DNA of 64,000 bases from Azospirillum sp. B21 (lineage in GTDB: Bacteria > Pseudomonadota > Alphaproteobacteria > Azospirillales > Azospirillaceae), in assembly GCF_008364825.1 (NCBI RefSeq), contig NZ_VTTO01000008.1:62001-126000 (forward strand). The letters are read 5' to 3'. The position numbers and the translations under genes are program-made. The number at the start of each line of letters is the position of its first letter. Position 1 is the first letter of the stretch. The notes below the pieces were generated by a model. It saw only the letters and a list, made by a program, of their open reading frames with translations. It had not been told where the DNA came from and did no database searches. Of the stretch, positions 1 to 9,761 are shown one piece after another.

Positions 1-633
1 GGTGATGCCGATGCGCTGGGCGAAGACGCGGTAGTCGGCGGCGATCCGCTCGAAGGTCTCGCGGTCCCAGCCGACGGCGTCCATCTTGTTGACCGCCAGC
101 ACGACATGGCGCACGCCCAGCAGCGAGACGATGGTGCTGTGGCGCCGGGTCTGGGTCAGCACGCCCTTGCGCGCGTCGACCAGCAGGACCGCGGCGTCGG
201 CGGTGGAGGCGCCGGTGACCATGTTGCGGGTGTACTGCTCGTGGCCCGGCGTGTCGGCGACAATGAACTTGCGGCGGTCGGTGGTGAAGAAGCGGTAGGC
301 GACGTCGATGGTGATGCCCTGCTCGCGCTCCGCCGCCAGCCCGTCGACCAGCAGCGCGAGGTCGAGCTGGCCGGCGCCGGTGGTGCCGAAGCGGCCCGAA
401 TCCGCCTCCAGGCTGGCCAGCTGGTCCTCGAAGAGGCATTTGCAGTCGTAGAGCAGCCGGCCGATCAGCGTCGACTTGCCGTCGTCCACCGACCCGCAGG
501 TGATGAAGCGCAGCAGGTCCTTGCCGTTCTGGCGGGCCAGATACTCCTGCACCTCGTTGGCTGCATCCAGGGGGGCGGCATCCATGGGAGCGGTGCCGGC
601 GGGAGCGGTGGCGGGATCGAGGTCCTTCAGCAT
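1..633 (-). CDS. cysN: Sulfate adenylyltransferase large subunit (CysN/NodQ), N-terminal part, cut by window start
   Basis: GTPase subunit of ATP sulfurylase, which makes adenosine 5'-phosphosulfate from sulfate and ATP; NodQ-type members also carry an APS kinase domain, which would lie outside the window. The 211 visible codons show a translation-factor-like GTPase: P-loop GSVDDGKST at about residues 47-55, the switch region with [18 protein letters not shown] (G3) and NKMD (G4). The ATG at 633 shares its A with the cysD stop codon (TGATG), so the two subunits are translationally coupled. About 35 residues precede the conserved region. Placed next to a sulfotransferase and a polysaccharide exporter, it probably feeds PAPS to surface glycan sulfation rather than only cysteine synthesis (inference). 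The cysN and nodQ alternatives cannot be separated from this fragment. Confidence 0.93.
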   Translation of the reverse strand, partial: MLKDLDPATAPAGTAPMDAAPLDAANEVQEYLARQNGKDLLRFITCGSVDDGKSTLIGRLLYDCKCLFEDQLASLEADSGRFGTTGAGQLDLALLVDGLAAEREQGITIDVAYRFFTTDRRKFIVADTPGHEQYTRNMVTGASTADAAVLLVDARKGVLTQTRRHSTIVSLLGVRHVVLAVNKMDAVGWDRETFERIAADYRVFAQRIGIT

Positions 634-1640
634 CAGAAGTAGCCTTCCTGCTTCTTCGCCTCCATGGAGGCGGCGGCGTCCTGGTCGATCACGCGGCCCT
701 GCCGTTCCGAACTGGTGGACAGCAGCATCTCGCGGATGATCTCGGGCAGGGTGGCGGCGGTGCTGCGCACGGCCCCGGTCAGCGGATAGCAGCCGAGCGT
801 GCGGAAGCGCACCCAGGCCATCTCCGGCACCTCGCCGGGCCTCAGCGGCATGCGGTCGTCATCGACCATGATCAGCGTGCCGTCGCGCTCCACCACCGGG
901 CGGGGCTTGGCGAAATAGAGCGGCACCACCGGGATGGCCTCCTGGTGGATGTATTGCCAGATGTCCAGTTCGGTCCAGTTCGACAGCGGGAAGACGCGGA
1001 TGCTCTCGCCCTTGTGGATGCGCCCGTTGTAGAGGCTCCACAGCTCAGGCCGCTGGTTCTTCGGCTCCCAGCGGTGGGAGGCGGTGCGGAAGGAGAAGAT
1101 GCGCTCCTTGGCGCGGCTCTTCTCCTCGTCGCGGCGCGCCCCGCCGAAGGCGGCGTCGAAGCCGTGGGCGTCGAGCGCCTGTTTCAGCCCTTGCGTCTTC
1201 ATCACGTCGGTGTGGACGGCCGAGCCGTGGGTGAAGGGGCCGATGCCCTGGCGCACGCCGTCCCGGTTGATGTGGACCATCAGGTCGATGCCCAATTCCC
1301 GCGCCGTGCGGTCGCGGAATTCGATCATCTCCCGGAACTTCCAGGTCGTGTCGACATGCAGGAGCGGGAAGGGCGGCTTCGACGGATAAAAGGCCTTCAT
1401 CGCCAGATGCAGCAGCACCGAGCTGTCCTTGCCCACCGAATAGAGCATGACCGGCTTGTGGAACTGGGCCGCCACCTCGCGCATGATGTGGATGCTCTCC
1501 GCCTCCAGCCTTTGCAGGTGGGTGAGGCGTGCGGGCGTGGTCAGGATCTCGGGCAAGCCATTTCCGGGATCGGTGGCGGGACCGGGCTCGGGAAGCTCCC
1601 TCGCCGCGGGGCGGGTGTCGAGCAGCGGATCAAGAAGCAT
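633..1640 (-). CDS. cysD: Sulfate adenylyltransferase small subunit (CysD/NodP)
   Basis: Catalytic subunit of the heterodimeric ATP sulfurylase, a PP-loop nucleotidyltransferase of the PAPS-reductase fold. The 335-residue protein has the PP-loop variant SVGKDS at about residues 68-73, the family block [17 protein letters not shown], and the conserved tail ending EAKKQEGYF. The reading frame is open further upstream to 1928, but the upstream part overlaps the sulfotransferase. The ATG at 1640 gives a normal length with about 33 extra N-terminal residues, so I chose it. It overlaps the end of the sulfotransferase gene by 11 bases and abuts cysN. All three genes therefore look like one operon for activated sulfate and sulfate transfer. 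Confidence 0.93.
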   Translation of the reverse strand: MLLDPLLDTRPAARELPEPGPATDPGNGLPEILTTPARLTHLQRLEAESIHIMREVAAQFHKPVMLYSVGKDSSVLLHLAMKAFYPSKPPFPLLHVDTTWKFREMIEFRDRTARELGIDLMVHINRDGVRQGIGPFTHGSAVHTDVMKTQGLKQALDAHGFDAAFGGARRDEEKSRAKERIFSFRTASHRWEPKNQRPELWSLYNGRIHKGESIRVFPLSNWTELDIWQYIHQEAIPVVPLYFAKPRPVVERDGTLIMVDDDRMPLRPGEVPEMAWVRFRTLGCYPLTGAVRSTAATLPEIIREMLLSTSSERQGRVIDQDAAASMEAKKQEGYF

Positions 1641-2742
1641 AGCCGGCCTTCTTCTGCATGTCTCCGGCCACGGCATCGAACACCGTCCGACGCTTGCGTG
1701 ACCACTCGATCGGGCGCTTCGACGGATCGAAGCCCTTGGGTTTCTCAACGGGCGTCCAGCTGACCTCGCCATTGCTGCGCGAGGCGCGGGACGACCCCAG
1801 GATGGGCAGGTCGCCGATCCGCTCGAACGGATAGCGCCCCTCCTCCAATTCCAAGAAGCGCATAAGGTCGCGGACCGTGCCGTCGGGGGCGGCAACCGCA
1901 TCCTCGAAGCGGACCAGCCGGCAGGCATCGGCGCTCATGCGGCTCTGCGCCTCCAGCGCCGCCTCGGTGCCGAAGCTCCATTCGCGGCAGACGTCGGCAA
2001 AGGTCCGGCCCAGGAAGCGCAGCGGCCAGGTGTCGATGGTGGACTGCACGGCGCGCTTGCCGTCGCGCAGCACGATCAGGCAGCGCTCCGCCGGGAACAG
2101 GTAGGGGAAATACCGCATCATCCGGGTGTGGGGCGACTTGATCACCACCGTCTTGTCGGCTGGAAACTCGGCTTCGATGCGGCGCAGGAAGCCGCTCACC
2201 ATATAGCAGAAAGTCTCCAGGTCGCGGAACGATTCCCGGTTGCGCTGGTAGAGACGCAGGAAGCGCCCCTCATAGGCGCGCGCGTCCTCCACCGTGTTCA
2301 GGAAGGGCAGTTCCCGGATGCCGAAGGGGTTGACCACCACGTCGGGGTGCAACTCCAGCAGGCTCTGGAGATAGTTGGTGCCGCTGCGCGGCATCACCCC
2401 CTGCAGGAAGACGATCCGCGGCGCGCGGCGCGGGCCGGCGCTGCCGGTGACGTCGCCGGCAGTGGCCGTGGCGGCGTCCTGCGGGAGCCCGCGGACCGAC
2501 TGCGCCACCGCCCTCAGATGACGGGCATTCTCTTCCCCGAACCAGGGATCGAAGAAACTCGACCGTTCCGTGCTGGGGAGTCGAAGAAGCCGTTTTCCGA
2601 CAAAGCCGATCTCCTTTTGAAGTCGATGAACCGCTCCATCTCCGAAATGATTTCGAAAAGACGCGGCATAATGATCGGCTGTCAGGGTCTTCGCATTCCG
2701 AAACACAACGGCCTCCTTTTGCGTCACCTCTGCGCTGGGCAT
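1630..2742 (-). CDS. PAPS-dependent sulfotransferase family protein
   Basis: Predicted cytoplasmic enzyme that moves sulfate from PAPS to a carbohydrate or lipid acceptor. In the 370-residue protein the 5'-phosphosulfate loop is visible as [16 protein letters not shown] in the first half. The 3'-phosphate-binding segment follows as VVIKSPHTR and [12 protein letters not shown]. The in-frame TTG at 2796 would add 18 basic residues; the ATG at 2742 is preferred because AGGAAA lies about 8 bases upstream. It is the first gene of the operon with cysD and cysN. The acceptor cannot be told from sequence. The neighbouring polysaccharide exporter suggests a capsule, O-antigen or exopolysaccharide, and a nodH-like role on a lipid-linked oligosaccharide is an alternative. 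The first 60 codons are less GC-rich than the rest. Confidence 0.85.
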   Translation of the reverse strand: MPSAEVTQKEAVVFRNAKTLTADHYAASFRNHFGDGAVHRLQKEIGFVGKRLLRLPSTERSSFFDPWFGEENARHLRAVAQSVRGLPQDAATATAGDVTGSAGPRRAPRIVFLQGVMPRSGTNYLQSLLELHPDVVVNPFGIRELPFLNTVEDARAYEGRFLRLYQRNRESFRDLETFCYMVSGFLRRIEAEFPADKTVVIKSPHTRMMRYFPYLFPAERCLIVLRDGKRAVQSTIDTWPLRFLGRTFADVCREWSFGTEAALEAQSRMSADACRLVRFEDAVAAPDGTVRDLMRFLELEEGRYPFERIGDLPILGSSRASRSNGEVSWTPVEKPKGFDPSKRPIEWSRKRRTVFDAVAGDMQKKAGYAS

Positions 2743-3221
2743 CTCGAATTTTCCTGTTTTTTGACGGTCGATGCGTCTCTTCTGCAAATTCGGCAATCGC
2801 CGTCTCCCACAGCTTGTTATGGTCCTATCGGTTTGGCTTTTTTAGTTCTAATCCGGATCTAACCCCATGGTCTTACAAGTATGCGGGTGCGATCTCCAAT
2901 GGTGGGAGGCGCATGACACAGACTCGCCATTGAATTCGATGTCTCTATCTTGCAAGTAGAGAAGACGCGTTTGATCGTCACTTGGTTTTTATTGATACGT
3001 ATGCGGGATGAGCTCCCTGCGTATTCTGTGGAATTAGCCCATGGAGTTCAAAATTCCTAACTTATTTATTTTAATGTTTCCCCTCTGGATAACAGACCCT
3101 CCTGAGTGGAATCGCCGGCACTCCGATCTTTCGGGTAAACGGGTGGGACCGAAGGTTTGTGCCACCGCCCGTTCTTTTTTCCGGGAGGATGGCAGGACGG
3201 GTACCCTGCCGCTTCACCGGG
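2743..3221. promoter_or_regulatory. AT-rich intergenic region between divergent operons
   Basis: This roughly 480-base stretch separates the leftward sulfation operon from the rightward Wzm/Wzt operon, so both promoters should lie here. It is clearly richer in A and T than the surrounding genes, especially around 2800-2870 and 2940-3080. I see no convincing consensus -35/-10 pair, riboswitch or terminator. Short ORFs in it have no recognisable protein. Confidence 0.5.
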
Positions 3222-4139
3222 ATGCTTTCGCTTGAACGCTGCCGGAGCGGGGGTTATGGTCGGCCCGCCGCAGACGGGGAATACTCTAAATTGTTTAACT
3301 CTCAGTCGGGAAACCCCAAGGTGGCGGGTTTCGGCGCCGGTCCCTTTGCCCTTTTCCAGACCGCCTGGCACCACAGGTCGCTGATCCTGCGGCTGGCCCG
3401 GCGCGAGATCGACGCCCGCTACCGCGGGTCGATGCTGGGCATCGTCTGGGCGGTGCTGAACCCGATCCTGATGCTGGCGGTCTACACCTTCGTCTTCTCG
3501 GTGGTGTTCCAGGCGCGCTGGGGGACGACAGGCGAGAGCAACACCGAATTCGCCCTGCTGCTGTTCTCCGGCCTGATCCTGTTCAACGTGCTGGGCGAAT
3601 GCCTGAACCGGGCGCCCGGCCTGCTGCTGGAGAATGTCAGCTACATCAAGAAGGTGGTCTTCCCGCTGGAGATCCTGCCGCTGGTGTCGCTGGCGGTAGC
3701 ATTGTTCAACGCCGGCATCGGCTTCGTCATCCTGGTCGTCTTCCATCTGGCAGTCGCCGGGCTGCCGCCCTTGACGGCGCTGCTGATGCCGCTGGTGCTG
3801 GTGCCCTTGTGCCTGACCACGCTGGGGCTGAGCTGGTTCTTCGCCGCGGCCGGCGTGTTCCTGCGCGACATCCGGCAGGTGGTGGGGGTGGGCGTCACCG
3901 TGCTGATGTTCCTCAGCCCGATCTTCTATCCGATGACCGCGATCCCCGAGCGCTTCCGCGCCATCCTGCACCTCAACCCGATGACCGCGATCCTGGAGCA
4001 GTCGAAGGACCTGCTGTTCTGGGGCCGCATCCCGTCGCCGGTGGACTGGGGTCTGGCGACGCTGGGCGCCTGGGTGGTGGCGTGGCTCGGCTATCTCTGG
4101 TTCATGAAGACCCGCCGGGGGTTCGCCGATGTCGTCTGA
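3222..4139 (+). CDS. wzm: ABC-2 type polysaccharide export permease (Wzm)
   Basis: Inner-membrane half of an ABC transporter that exports completed, lipid-linked polysaccharide. The N-terminal amphipathic block HRSLILRLARREIDARYRGS and about six hydrophobic membrane segments (for example the one beginning MLGIVWAVLNP) fit the ABC2_membrane/TagG-Wzm family, as does the conserved FLSPIFYPM near the last third. The ATPase gene overlaps the end by 11 bases. The start is uncertain. ATG 3222 is used, but TTG 3291 (preceded by GGGGAA) or GTG 3321 would give the more usual family length of about 270-280 residues, and codon use before 3320 is atypical. Confidence 0.88.
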   Translation: MLSLERCRSGGYGRPAADGEYSKLFNSQSGNPKVAGFGAGPFALFQTAWHHRSLILRLARREIDARYRGSMLGIVWAVLNPILMLAVYTFVFSVVFQARWGTTGESNTEFALLLFSGLILFNVLGECLNRAPGLLLENVSYIKKVVFPLEILPLVSLAVALFNAGIGFVILVVFHLAVAGLPPLTALLMPLVLVPLCLTTLGLSWFFAAAGVFLRDIRQVVGVGVTVLMFLSPIFYPMTAIPERFRAILHLNPMTAILEQSKDLLFWGRIPSPVDWGLATLGAWVVAWLGYLWFMKTRRGFADVV

Positions 4140-5526
4140 GACCGATACCCCTGTCGTGATCCGCGCCGAAGGGCTGGGCAAGGCCTACGCCATCTTCAAG
4201 CGCCCGCAGGACCGGCTGAAGCAGATGCTGGTGCGCGGCCGGCGCAAATATTACGACGAGTATTGGGCTCTGCGCGGCGTCGACCTGGAGGTCCGCCGCG
4301 GCGAGACGGTCGGGCTGATCGGCCGCAACGGCTCGGGCAAGTCGACCTTCCTGCAGCTGCTCTGCGGCACATTGACGCCGACCTCCGGCCGCATCGCGGT
4401 GGATGGCCGCATCGCGGCGCTGCTGGAGTTGGGCGCCGGCTTCAACCCGGAATTCACCGGGCGCGAGAACGTCTATCTCGCCGCCTCGGTTCTGGGCCTG
4501 TCGAACGCGCAGATCGCCGAGCGCTACCAGTCCATCGCCGAGTTCGCGGGCATCGGCGATTTCATCGAACAGCCGGTGAAGCTCTATTCCAGCGGCATGT
4601 ACGCCCGCCTCGCCTTCGCGGTGGCGGCGCATGTCGATGCCGACATCATGATCGTCGACGAGATCCTGGCGGTCGGCGACGCCTCCTTCACCCAGAAATG
4701 CATGCGCTTCATCCACCGCTTCAAGGAGCGCGGCACCCTGTTCTTCGTGTCGCACGACACCGGACAGGTGGTGAACCTGTGCGACCGGGTGGTGTGGCTG
4801 GACAACGGGTCGGTGCGGGCGATCGGTCCGGCACGGGAAGTCTGCCACGACTATCTGGCGGCGCTCTACAGCGACCAGGACACCTCGCGCGGCTTCCGCA
4901 TCGGCGGGGCGCGGCAGGCGCTGCCCCAGGCCAAGCGCGAGGAGCCGGTGGAGGACGCCCGCGCCGAGCTGCTGAAGGCCTCGCAGCACCGCAACGCCAT
5001 CGAGCTGTTCGACTTCAACGACAGCGGCCCCTGGTTCGGCAACCGCGGCGCCACCATCACCAACGTCTCGATCCTGGATGCCGAGGAGCAGCCGCTGAGC
5101 GTGCTGGAGGGCGGCGAGGTCATCGTGCTGAAGGTGGATTGCCGGGCCGAACAGCAGGTGTACCGCCCCATCGTCGGCTTCTACGTGAAGGACAAGCTGG
5201 GCCAGAACCTGTTCGGCGACAACACCTTCCTGAGCTACCAGCTGGATCCCGTGACGATTCCGGCCGGGCAGGACTTCGCCGCCCGCTTCCGCTTCCAGAT
5301 GCCCTATCTGCCCAGCGGCGACTTCTCCATCACCGTGGCGCTCGCCGAGGGCACGCAGGAGGACCACGTCCAGCACCATTGGGTCGAGGACGCGCTGTTC
5401 TTCAAGGTCCACGCCAGCCACGTCGTGCGCGGGCTGGTCGGCATGCCGATGCTGGCGATCACGCTGGAGGCGGAGGGGGCGTCGGCGCCTCGGGCGGCAC
5501 CCCAGCCTGCCCCCGCGACAAAATAG
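4129..5526 (+). CDS. wzt: Polysaccharide export ATPase with C-terminal carbohydrate-binding domain (Wzt)
   Basis: ATPase partner of Wzm. Residues 1-250 hold the nucleotide-binding domain: Walker A GRNGSGKST at about 65-73, the degenerate signature YSSGMYARL typical of polysaccharide exporters, Walker B IMIVDE, and the switch histidine in FFVSHD. Residues from about 290 to 450 form a beta-sandwich Wzt_C-type domain, which in Escherichia coli O8/O9a-type systems reads the modified non-reducing end of the glycan before export. A Wzt_C domain usually goes with a chain-terminating methyl or phospho group. Methyltransferase domains are in fact present downstream (5741-9133, 52995-54518), so an ABC-exported glycan capped by methylation is likely (inference). 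Ala/Pro-rich tail of about 15 residues. Confidence 0.93.
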   Translation: MSSETDTPVVIRAEGLGKAYAIFKRPQDRLKQMLVRGRRKYYDEYWALRGVDLEVRRGETVGLIGRNGSGKSTFLQLLCGTLTPTSGRIAVDGRIAALLELGAGFNPEFTGRENVYLAASVLGLSNAQIAERYQSIAEFAGIGDFIEQPVKLYSSGMYARLAFAVAAHVDADIMIVDEILAVGDASFTQKCMRFIHRFKERGTLFFVSHDTGQVVNLCDRVVWLDNGSVRAIGPAREVCHDYLAALYSDQDTSRGFRIGGARQALPQAKREEPVEDARAELLKASQHRNAIELFDFNDSGPWFGNRGATITNVSILDAEEQPLSVLEGGEVIVLKVDCRAEQQVYRPIVGFYVKDKLGQNLFGDNTFLSYQLDPVTIPAGQDFAARFRFQMPYLPSGDFSITVALAEGTQEDHVQHHWVEDALFFKVHASHVVRGLVGMPMLAITLEAEGASAPRAAPQPAPATK

Positions 5527-5740
5527 CGACAGGCGGCAGATCAGCCCGGAGTGAGGCAGGAAAACCGCAGTTCAGGGCATTGTTGGGCACCGCAAAGCGG
5601 GTTCCGGTCAGCGGCTTGCATTCCGGCGGGGTGTCAGCGTATGTGTGTCGGCGGCTGTGACGGGGCCGTCCGACGGGCCTGGAAAATGGTGCCCGATGGG
5701 CCGCACCCCGCCGCGGAGCCAGGCAGAAGAAGAGGCGCAG

Positions 5741-8700
5741 GTGGATTCGTTTTTGAAGGACCAGGGATCGGACACTCTCCGTCGTATCTGCCGGCCGATC
5801 ACGCTCCTGACCCCGGATCTCGTCACGGCGCCGGCCTCCTGGCTCGGCCATGTGCCCTTCGCCTTCTGGATCGTCGACGCACTGCGGCCGGACAGCCTTG
5901 TCGAGCTGGGAACGCACACCGGCAACTCCTACGCCGCCTTCTGCCAGGCGGTCCGCCATGTCGGGCTGCCGACCTCCTGCTACGCCGTCGACACCTGGGC
6001 CGGCGACCCGCAGGCGGGCTTCTACGGCGACGACATCTACAACAAGCTCGCCGCCTACCATGACCCGCGCTATGCCGGCTTCTCGCGCCTGCTGCGGATG
6101 ACCTTCGACGACGCGCTGGTCCATTTCGCCGACGGCAGCGTCGATCTGCTGCACATCGACGGGCTGCACACCTACGAGGCGGTGCGCCACGATTTCGAGA
6201 CGTGGCTGCCGAAGATGAGCCGCCGCGGCGTGGTGCTGTTCCACGACATCAACGTGCGCAAGGGCGATTTCGGCGTCTGGCGCCTGTGGGACGAGATCAC
6301 CCGCGATTATCCCTCCTTCACCTTCCTGCATTCCAACGGCCTGGGCGTGCTGGGCGTCGGCGAGGATCTGCCCGACGCGGTGCGCGAGCTGTTCGCCGTG
6401 CAAGCCGCCGGCGGCGAGGGGTTGCAGGCCGTCCGCAGCTGGTTCGACCGGCTGGGCGACGCCGCCATCGAGGCCGAGGCCATCCAGCGCCTGGAAGAGC
6501 AGGAGAAGCACCTGCGCACCGAGGTGGCGATGGTCCGCAAGGTGCTGGACGACCAGATCGCCCACAGCGAAGATCTCAAGGGGATGATCGCGACGCGCGA
6601 CCGCGACATCGCCCTGATCCAGGGCTGGCTCGCCGACCATCAGGCCGAGATCCGCCGCCAGGGCGAGGAGCTGGACGACCGCGAGCGCAACCTCGCCGCC
6701 CATGCCCGCGAACTGGCCGCGCGCGAGCAGGCGATCGCCGAGCTGCACGGGGTGGTGGCCAGCCGCGACCAGCACATCCACAGCCTGGTCAACTCCACCT
6801 CCTGGAAGCTGTCGGCGCCGGTGCGCAAGCTGGGCCGCCTGACCCAGAAGGCCGGCCGCTTCTACCGCCGCCGCCTGCACAGCATCACGCTGGAGCCGCT
6901 GCACGACGTGAAGCCCAGCCCGCAGGGCGGCTACGAGGCGACCGGCAGCGACCCCGCCTTCCTGCTGCGCTCCGACCGCGGCCGGCTGCCCGGCCACTGG
7001 TGCGTGATCTCCTACCGGGTGGTGCGCGCGTCGGCCCCGCTGGTGCCGGTGATCTATGTCGATGCCGGCAACGGCTTCGACGAGCGGACGATGATCCGTC
7101 TGCCGGTCGACACGGTGGGCGAGTTCCGCCAGCTGGCCCTGCTGCCGCCGACGGTCAAGGCGCTGCGCTTCGACCCGGCCACCCGCCCGGTGTCCTTCGA
7201 GATCGCCGACTTCACCATCCGCGAGATCGGCAAGACCAACATCCTGCTCGACTATGTCCGGCAGAACCAGCCGGCGCGCGTGCTGGACTATCTGCGCCGC
7301 CACGGCTGGCAGGCGACCAAGCAGCGCGTCCTGCAGGAGCTGCAGCCGAACCGCTGGTCGGCCGACTACAAGTCGTGGGTACGGATGTACGACACCCTGA
7401 CGCCGGAGGACGGGGCGGCGATCAAGGCCGACATCGCCCGGCTGCCGGCGCGCCCGCGCTTCTCGGTGGTCATGCCGGTCTACAACACGCAGGAGGCCCA
7501 CCTGCGCGAGGCGCTGGACTCCGTGCTGGCCCAGTTCTACCCGGACTGGGAGCTGTGCATCGCCGACGACGCCTCCACCGCGCCGCACGTGACGAAGGTG
7601 CTGGCCGAGTACAAGGCGCGCGACAACCGCATCAAGGTGATCCGGCGCGAGACCAACGGCCACATCTCCGCCGCCAGCAACAGCGCGCTGGAACTGGCGA
7701 CCGGCGATTTCGTGGCGCTGATGGACCATGACGACCGGCTGCCGCCGCACGCCCTCTACATGGTCGCGGCCGAGCTGGCGCAGCATCCCGACACCGACAT
7801 CCTCTATTCCGACGAGGACAAGATCGATGCCGACGGCGAGCGCTACGACCCGCATTTCAAGTCCGGCTTCAACCTGGACCTGCTGCACGGCCAGAACATG
7901 GTCAACCACCTGGGCGTCTTCCGCCGCTCGCTGATCGAGCAGGCGGGCGGCTTCCGCCTGGGCTTCGAGGGCAGCCAGGATTACGACCTGACCCTGCGCG
8001 CGGTCGAACAGACGGTGCCCGATCGCATCCGTCACATTCCGGCGATCCTCTACCACTGGCGCGTCTTCCCCGAATCCTCGGCCTTCTCCACGGTCGAGCT
8101 GCCGCGCGCCACCGCCGCCGCCCACAAGGCGCTGACCGAGCATTTCCAGCGCCGCGGCGTGGAGGCCACGGTGGAGACCTCGCCGGCGACCAACCGCTTC
8201 ACCCGCATCCGCTACGCCCTGCCGGCCAAGCTGCCGCGGGTGTCGCTGATCGTGCCGACGCGCGACAAGGTGGAGCTGCTGAAGGGCTGCATCGACGGGC
8301 TTCTGCACCGCACCGACTATCCGGATCTGGAAATCCTGATCGTCGACAACAACAGCGAGGAAGCGGCGACCTTCGCCTATTTCGACACGCTGAAGGACGA
8401 GCCGCGGGTGCGGGTGCTGACCTACAAGGCCCCCTTCAACTATTCCTCGATCAACAACTTCGCCGCCGCCGAGGCGACCGGCGAGGTGCTGGGCCTGATC
8501 AATAACGACATCGAGGTGATGGAGCCGGGCTGGCTGGCCGAGATGGTCTCCCATGCCCTGCGGCCGGAGGTCGGCGCGGTCGGCGCCAAGCTCTATTACG
8601 CCGACGGCACCATCCAGCATGCCGGCGTCGTCACCGGCATCTGCGGCGTGGCCGGCCATGTCCACAAGGGGCTGACCCGCGACGCCTACGGCTATTTCAG

Positions 8701-9133
8701 CCGTGCCCAGCTGACCCAGGACCTGTCCTGCGTCACCGCCGCCTGCCTGATCCTGCGCAAGGAGATCTTCGACGAGGTCGGCGGGCTGAATTCCGAGCAT
8801 CTGGCCGTCGCCTTCAACGACGTCGATTTCTGCCTGCGCATCCGCGAGAAGGGCTATCTGGTCGTCTGGACGCCGTTCGCCGAGCTGTACCATCTGGAAT
8901 CGGCTTCGCGCGGGCCGGACACCGCCCCCGACAAGGTCAAGCGCTTCATGGGCGAGGTGGCCTACATGCAGGAGCGCTGGGGCGACAGCCTGCTGGTCGA
9001 CCCCTACTACAACCCGAACCTGACGCTGGACGCCGAGAATTTCGGGCTGGCCTTCCCGCCGCGCACGGTCAAGCCGTGGCTGCGCAAGGCCTGCCCCGAG
9101 CTGCGCAAAGAGCGCCTGAAGGAAAGCATCTGA
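5741..9133 (+). CDS. Large fusion: SAM methyltransferase, coiled coil and two GT2 glycosyltransferase domains
   Basis: An 1130-residue multidomain enzyme. Residues 1-230 look like a Methyltransf_24-type class I methyltransferase, with VELGTHTGNSY as SAM motif I and LLHIDGLHTY further on. Residues about 240-350 form a long charged coiled coil. Two GT2 domains follow: one beginning FSVVMPVYNT near residue 575 with MDHDDRLPP, and one beginning VSLIVPTRDK near 834 with VDNNSE. Such tandem GT2 proteins resemble rhamnosyltransferases of O-antigen and rhamnan synthesis, which fits the rhamnose genes directly downstream. Start: GTG 5741 has AAGAGG five bases upstream. ATG 5696 and GTG 5645 are alternatives with weaker sites. 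The coiled coil may act as a molecular ruler between capping and polymerisation, as in WbdD-type proteins (inference). Confidence 0.87.
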   Translation: MDSFLKDQGSDTLRRICRPITLLTPDLVTAPASWLGHVPFAFWIVDALRPDSLVELGTHTGNSYAAFCQAVRHVGLPTSCYAVDTWAGDPQAGFYGDDIYNKLAAYHDPRYAGFSRLLRMTFDDALVHFADGSVDLLHIDGLHTYEAVRHDFETWLPKMSRRGVVLFHDINVRKGDFGVWRLWDEITRDYPSFTFLHSNGLGVLGVGEDLPDAVRELFAVQAAGGEGLQAVRSWFDRLGDAAIEAEAIQRLEEQEKHLRTEVAMVRKVLDDQIAHSEDLKGMIATRDRDIALIQGWLADHQAEIRRQGEELDDRERNLAAHARELAAREQAIAELHGVVASRDQHIHSLVNSTSWKLSAPVRKLGRLTQKAGRFYRRRLHSITLEPLHDVKPSPQGGYEATGSDPAFLLRSDRGRLPGHWCVISYRVVRASAPLVPVIYVDAGNGFDERTMIRLPVDTVGEFRQLALLPPTVKALRFDPATRPVSFEIADFTIREIGKTNILLDYVRQNQPARVLDYLRRHGWQATKQRVLQELQPNRWSADYKSWVRMYDTLTPEDGAAIKADIARLPARPRFSVVMPVYNTQEAHLREALDSVLAQFYPDWELCIADDASTAPHVTKVLAEYKARDNRIKVIRRETNGHISAASNSALELATGDFVALMDHDDRLPPHALYMVAAELAQHPDTDILYSDEDKIDADGERYDPHFKSGFNLDLLHGQNMVNHLGVFRRSLIEQAGGFRLGFEGSQDYDLTLRAVEQTVPDRIRHIPAILYHWRVFPESSAFSTVELPRATAAAHKALTEHFQRRGVEATVETSPATNRFTRIRYALPAKLPRVSLIVPTRDKVELLKGCIDGLLHRTDYPDLEILIVDNNSEEAATFAYFDTLKDEPRVRVLTYKAPFNYSSINNFAAAEATGEVLGLINNDIEVMEPGWLAEMVSHALRPEVGAVGAKLYYADGTIQHAGVVTGICGVAGHVHKGLTRDAYGYFSRAQLTQDLSCVTAACLILRKEIFDEVGGLNSEHLAVAFNDVDFCLRIREKGYLVVWTPFAELYHLESASRGPDTAPDKVKRFMGEVAYMQERWGDSLLVDPYYNPNLTLDAENFGLAFPPRTVKPWLRKACPELRKERLKESI

Positions 9134-9136
9134 GCC

Positions 9137-9688
9137 ATGGACGTCGTCTCCCTCGACATTCCCGACGTTAAGATCATCCGCCCGAAGAAGTTCGGCGACC
9201 ATCGCGGCTTCTTCTCGGAGACCTACACCAAGAAGACGTTCGAGGCGGCCGGGCTGCATTACGACTTCGTCCAGGACAACCACTCGCTGTCGGCCGAGGT
9301 CGGCACGGTGCGCGGCCTGCATTTCCAGCTGCCGCCCTTTGCCCAGGACAAGCTGGTGCGGGTGGTGCGCGGCGCCATCCTGGACGTGGCGGTCGATATC
9401 CGGAAGAACTCCCCCACCTTCGGCCGGCATGTCAGCGCGGTGATCAGTGCGGCGGAGTGGAACCAGATCCTGGTGCCGATCGGCTTCGCCCACGGCTTCT
9501 GCACGCTGGAGCCGGACACCGAGGTCATCTACAAGGTGACCAACTATTATTCGGCCGAGCATGACCGCGGCCTGCTGTGGAACGATCCGGCTCTCGGCAT
9601 CGACTGGCCGGTCACCGCGGACAAGGCCCGGCTGTCGGACAAGGACCACAAGCATCCGACCTTCGCCCAGCTTGGCGACTGGTTCTGA
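9137..9688 (+). CDS. rfbC: dTDP-4-dehydrorhamnose 3,5-epimerase
   Basis: Third enzyme of dTDP-L-rhamnose synthesis: it epimerises dTDP-4-keto-6-deoxyglucose at C3 and C5. The 183-residue cupin is of normal length and has the family blocks DHRGFFSETYTKK, NHSLS, VRGLHFQ, VRGAILDVAVDIR and GFAHGFCTL. It starts three bases after the stop of the large glycosyltransferase and is followed by rfbB, rfbD and rfbA, so transcription is probably continuous. Gene order C-B-D-A is complete here, so the cell can make dTDP-rhamnose from glucose-1-phosphate using only this cluster. Confidence 0.96.
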   Translation: MDVVSLDIPDVKIIRPKKFGDHRGFFSETYTKKTFEAAGLHYDFVQDNHSLSAEVGTVRGLHFQLPPFAQDKLVRVVRGAILDVAVDIRKNSPTFGRHVSAVISAAEWNQILVPIGFAHGFCTLEPDTEVIYKVTNYYSAEHDRGLLWNDPALGIDWPVTADKARLSDKDHKHPTFAQLGDWF

Positions 9689-9761
9689 CGGCGCTATTGA
9701 ATTTCGGCTATTTTTTGCCCGTTGGGGCGTGCGGCCCCGTTCTTGTCGGTAAGGTGGTTTG

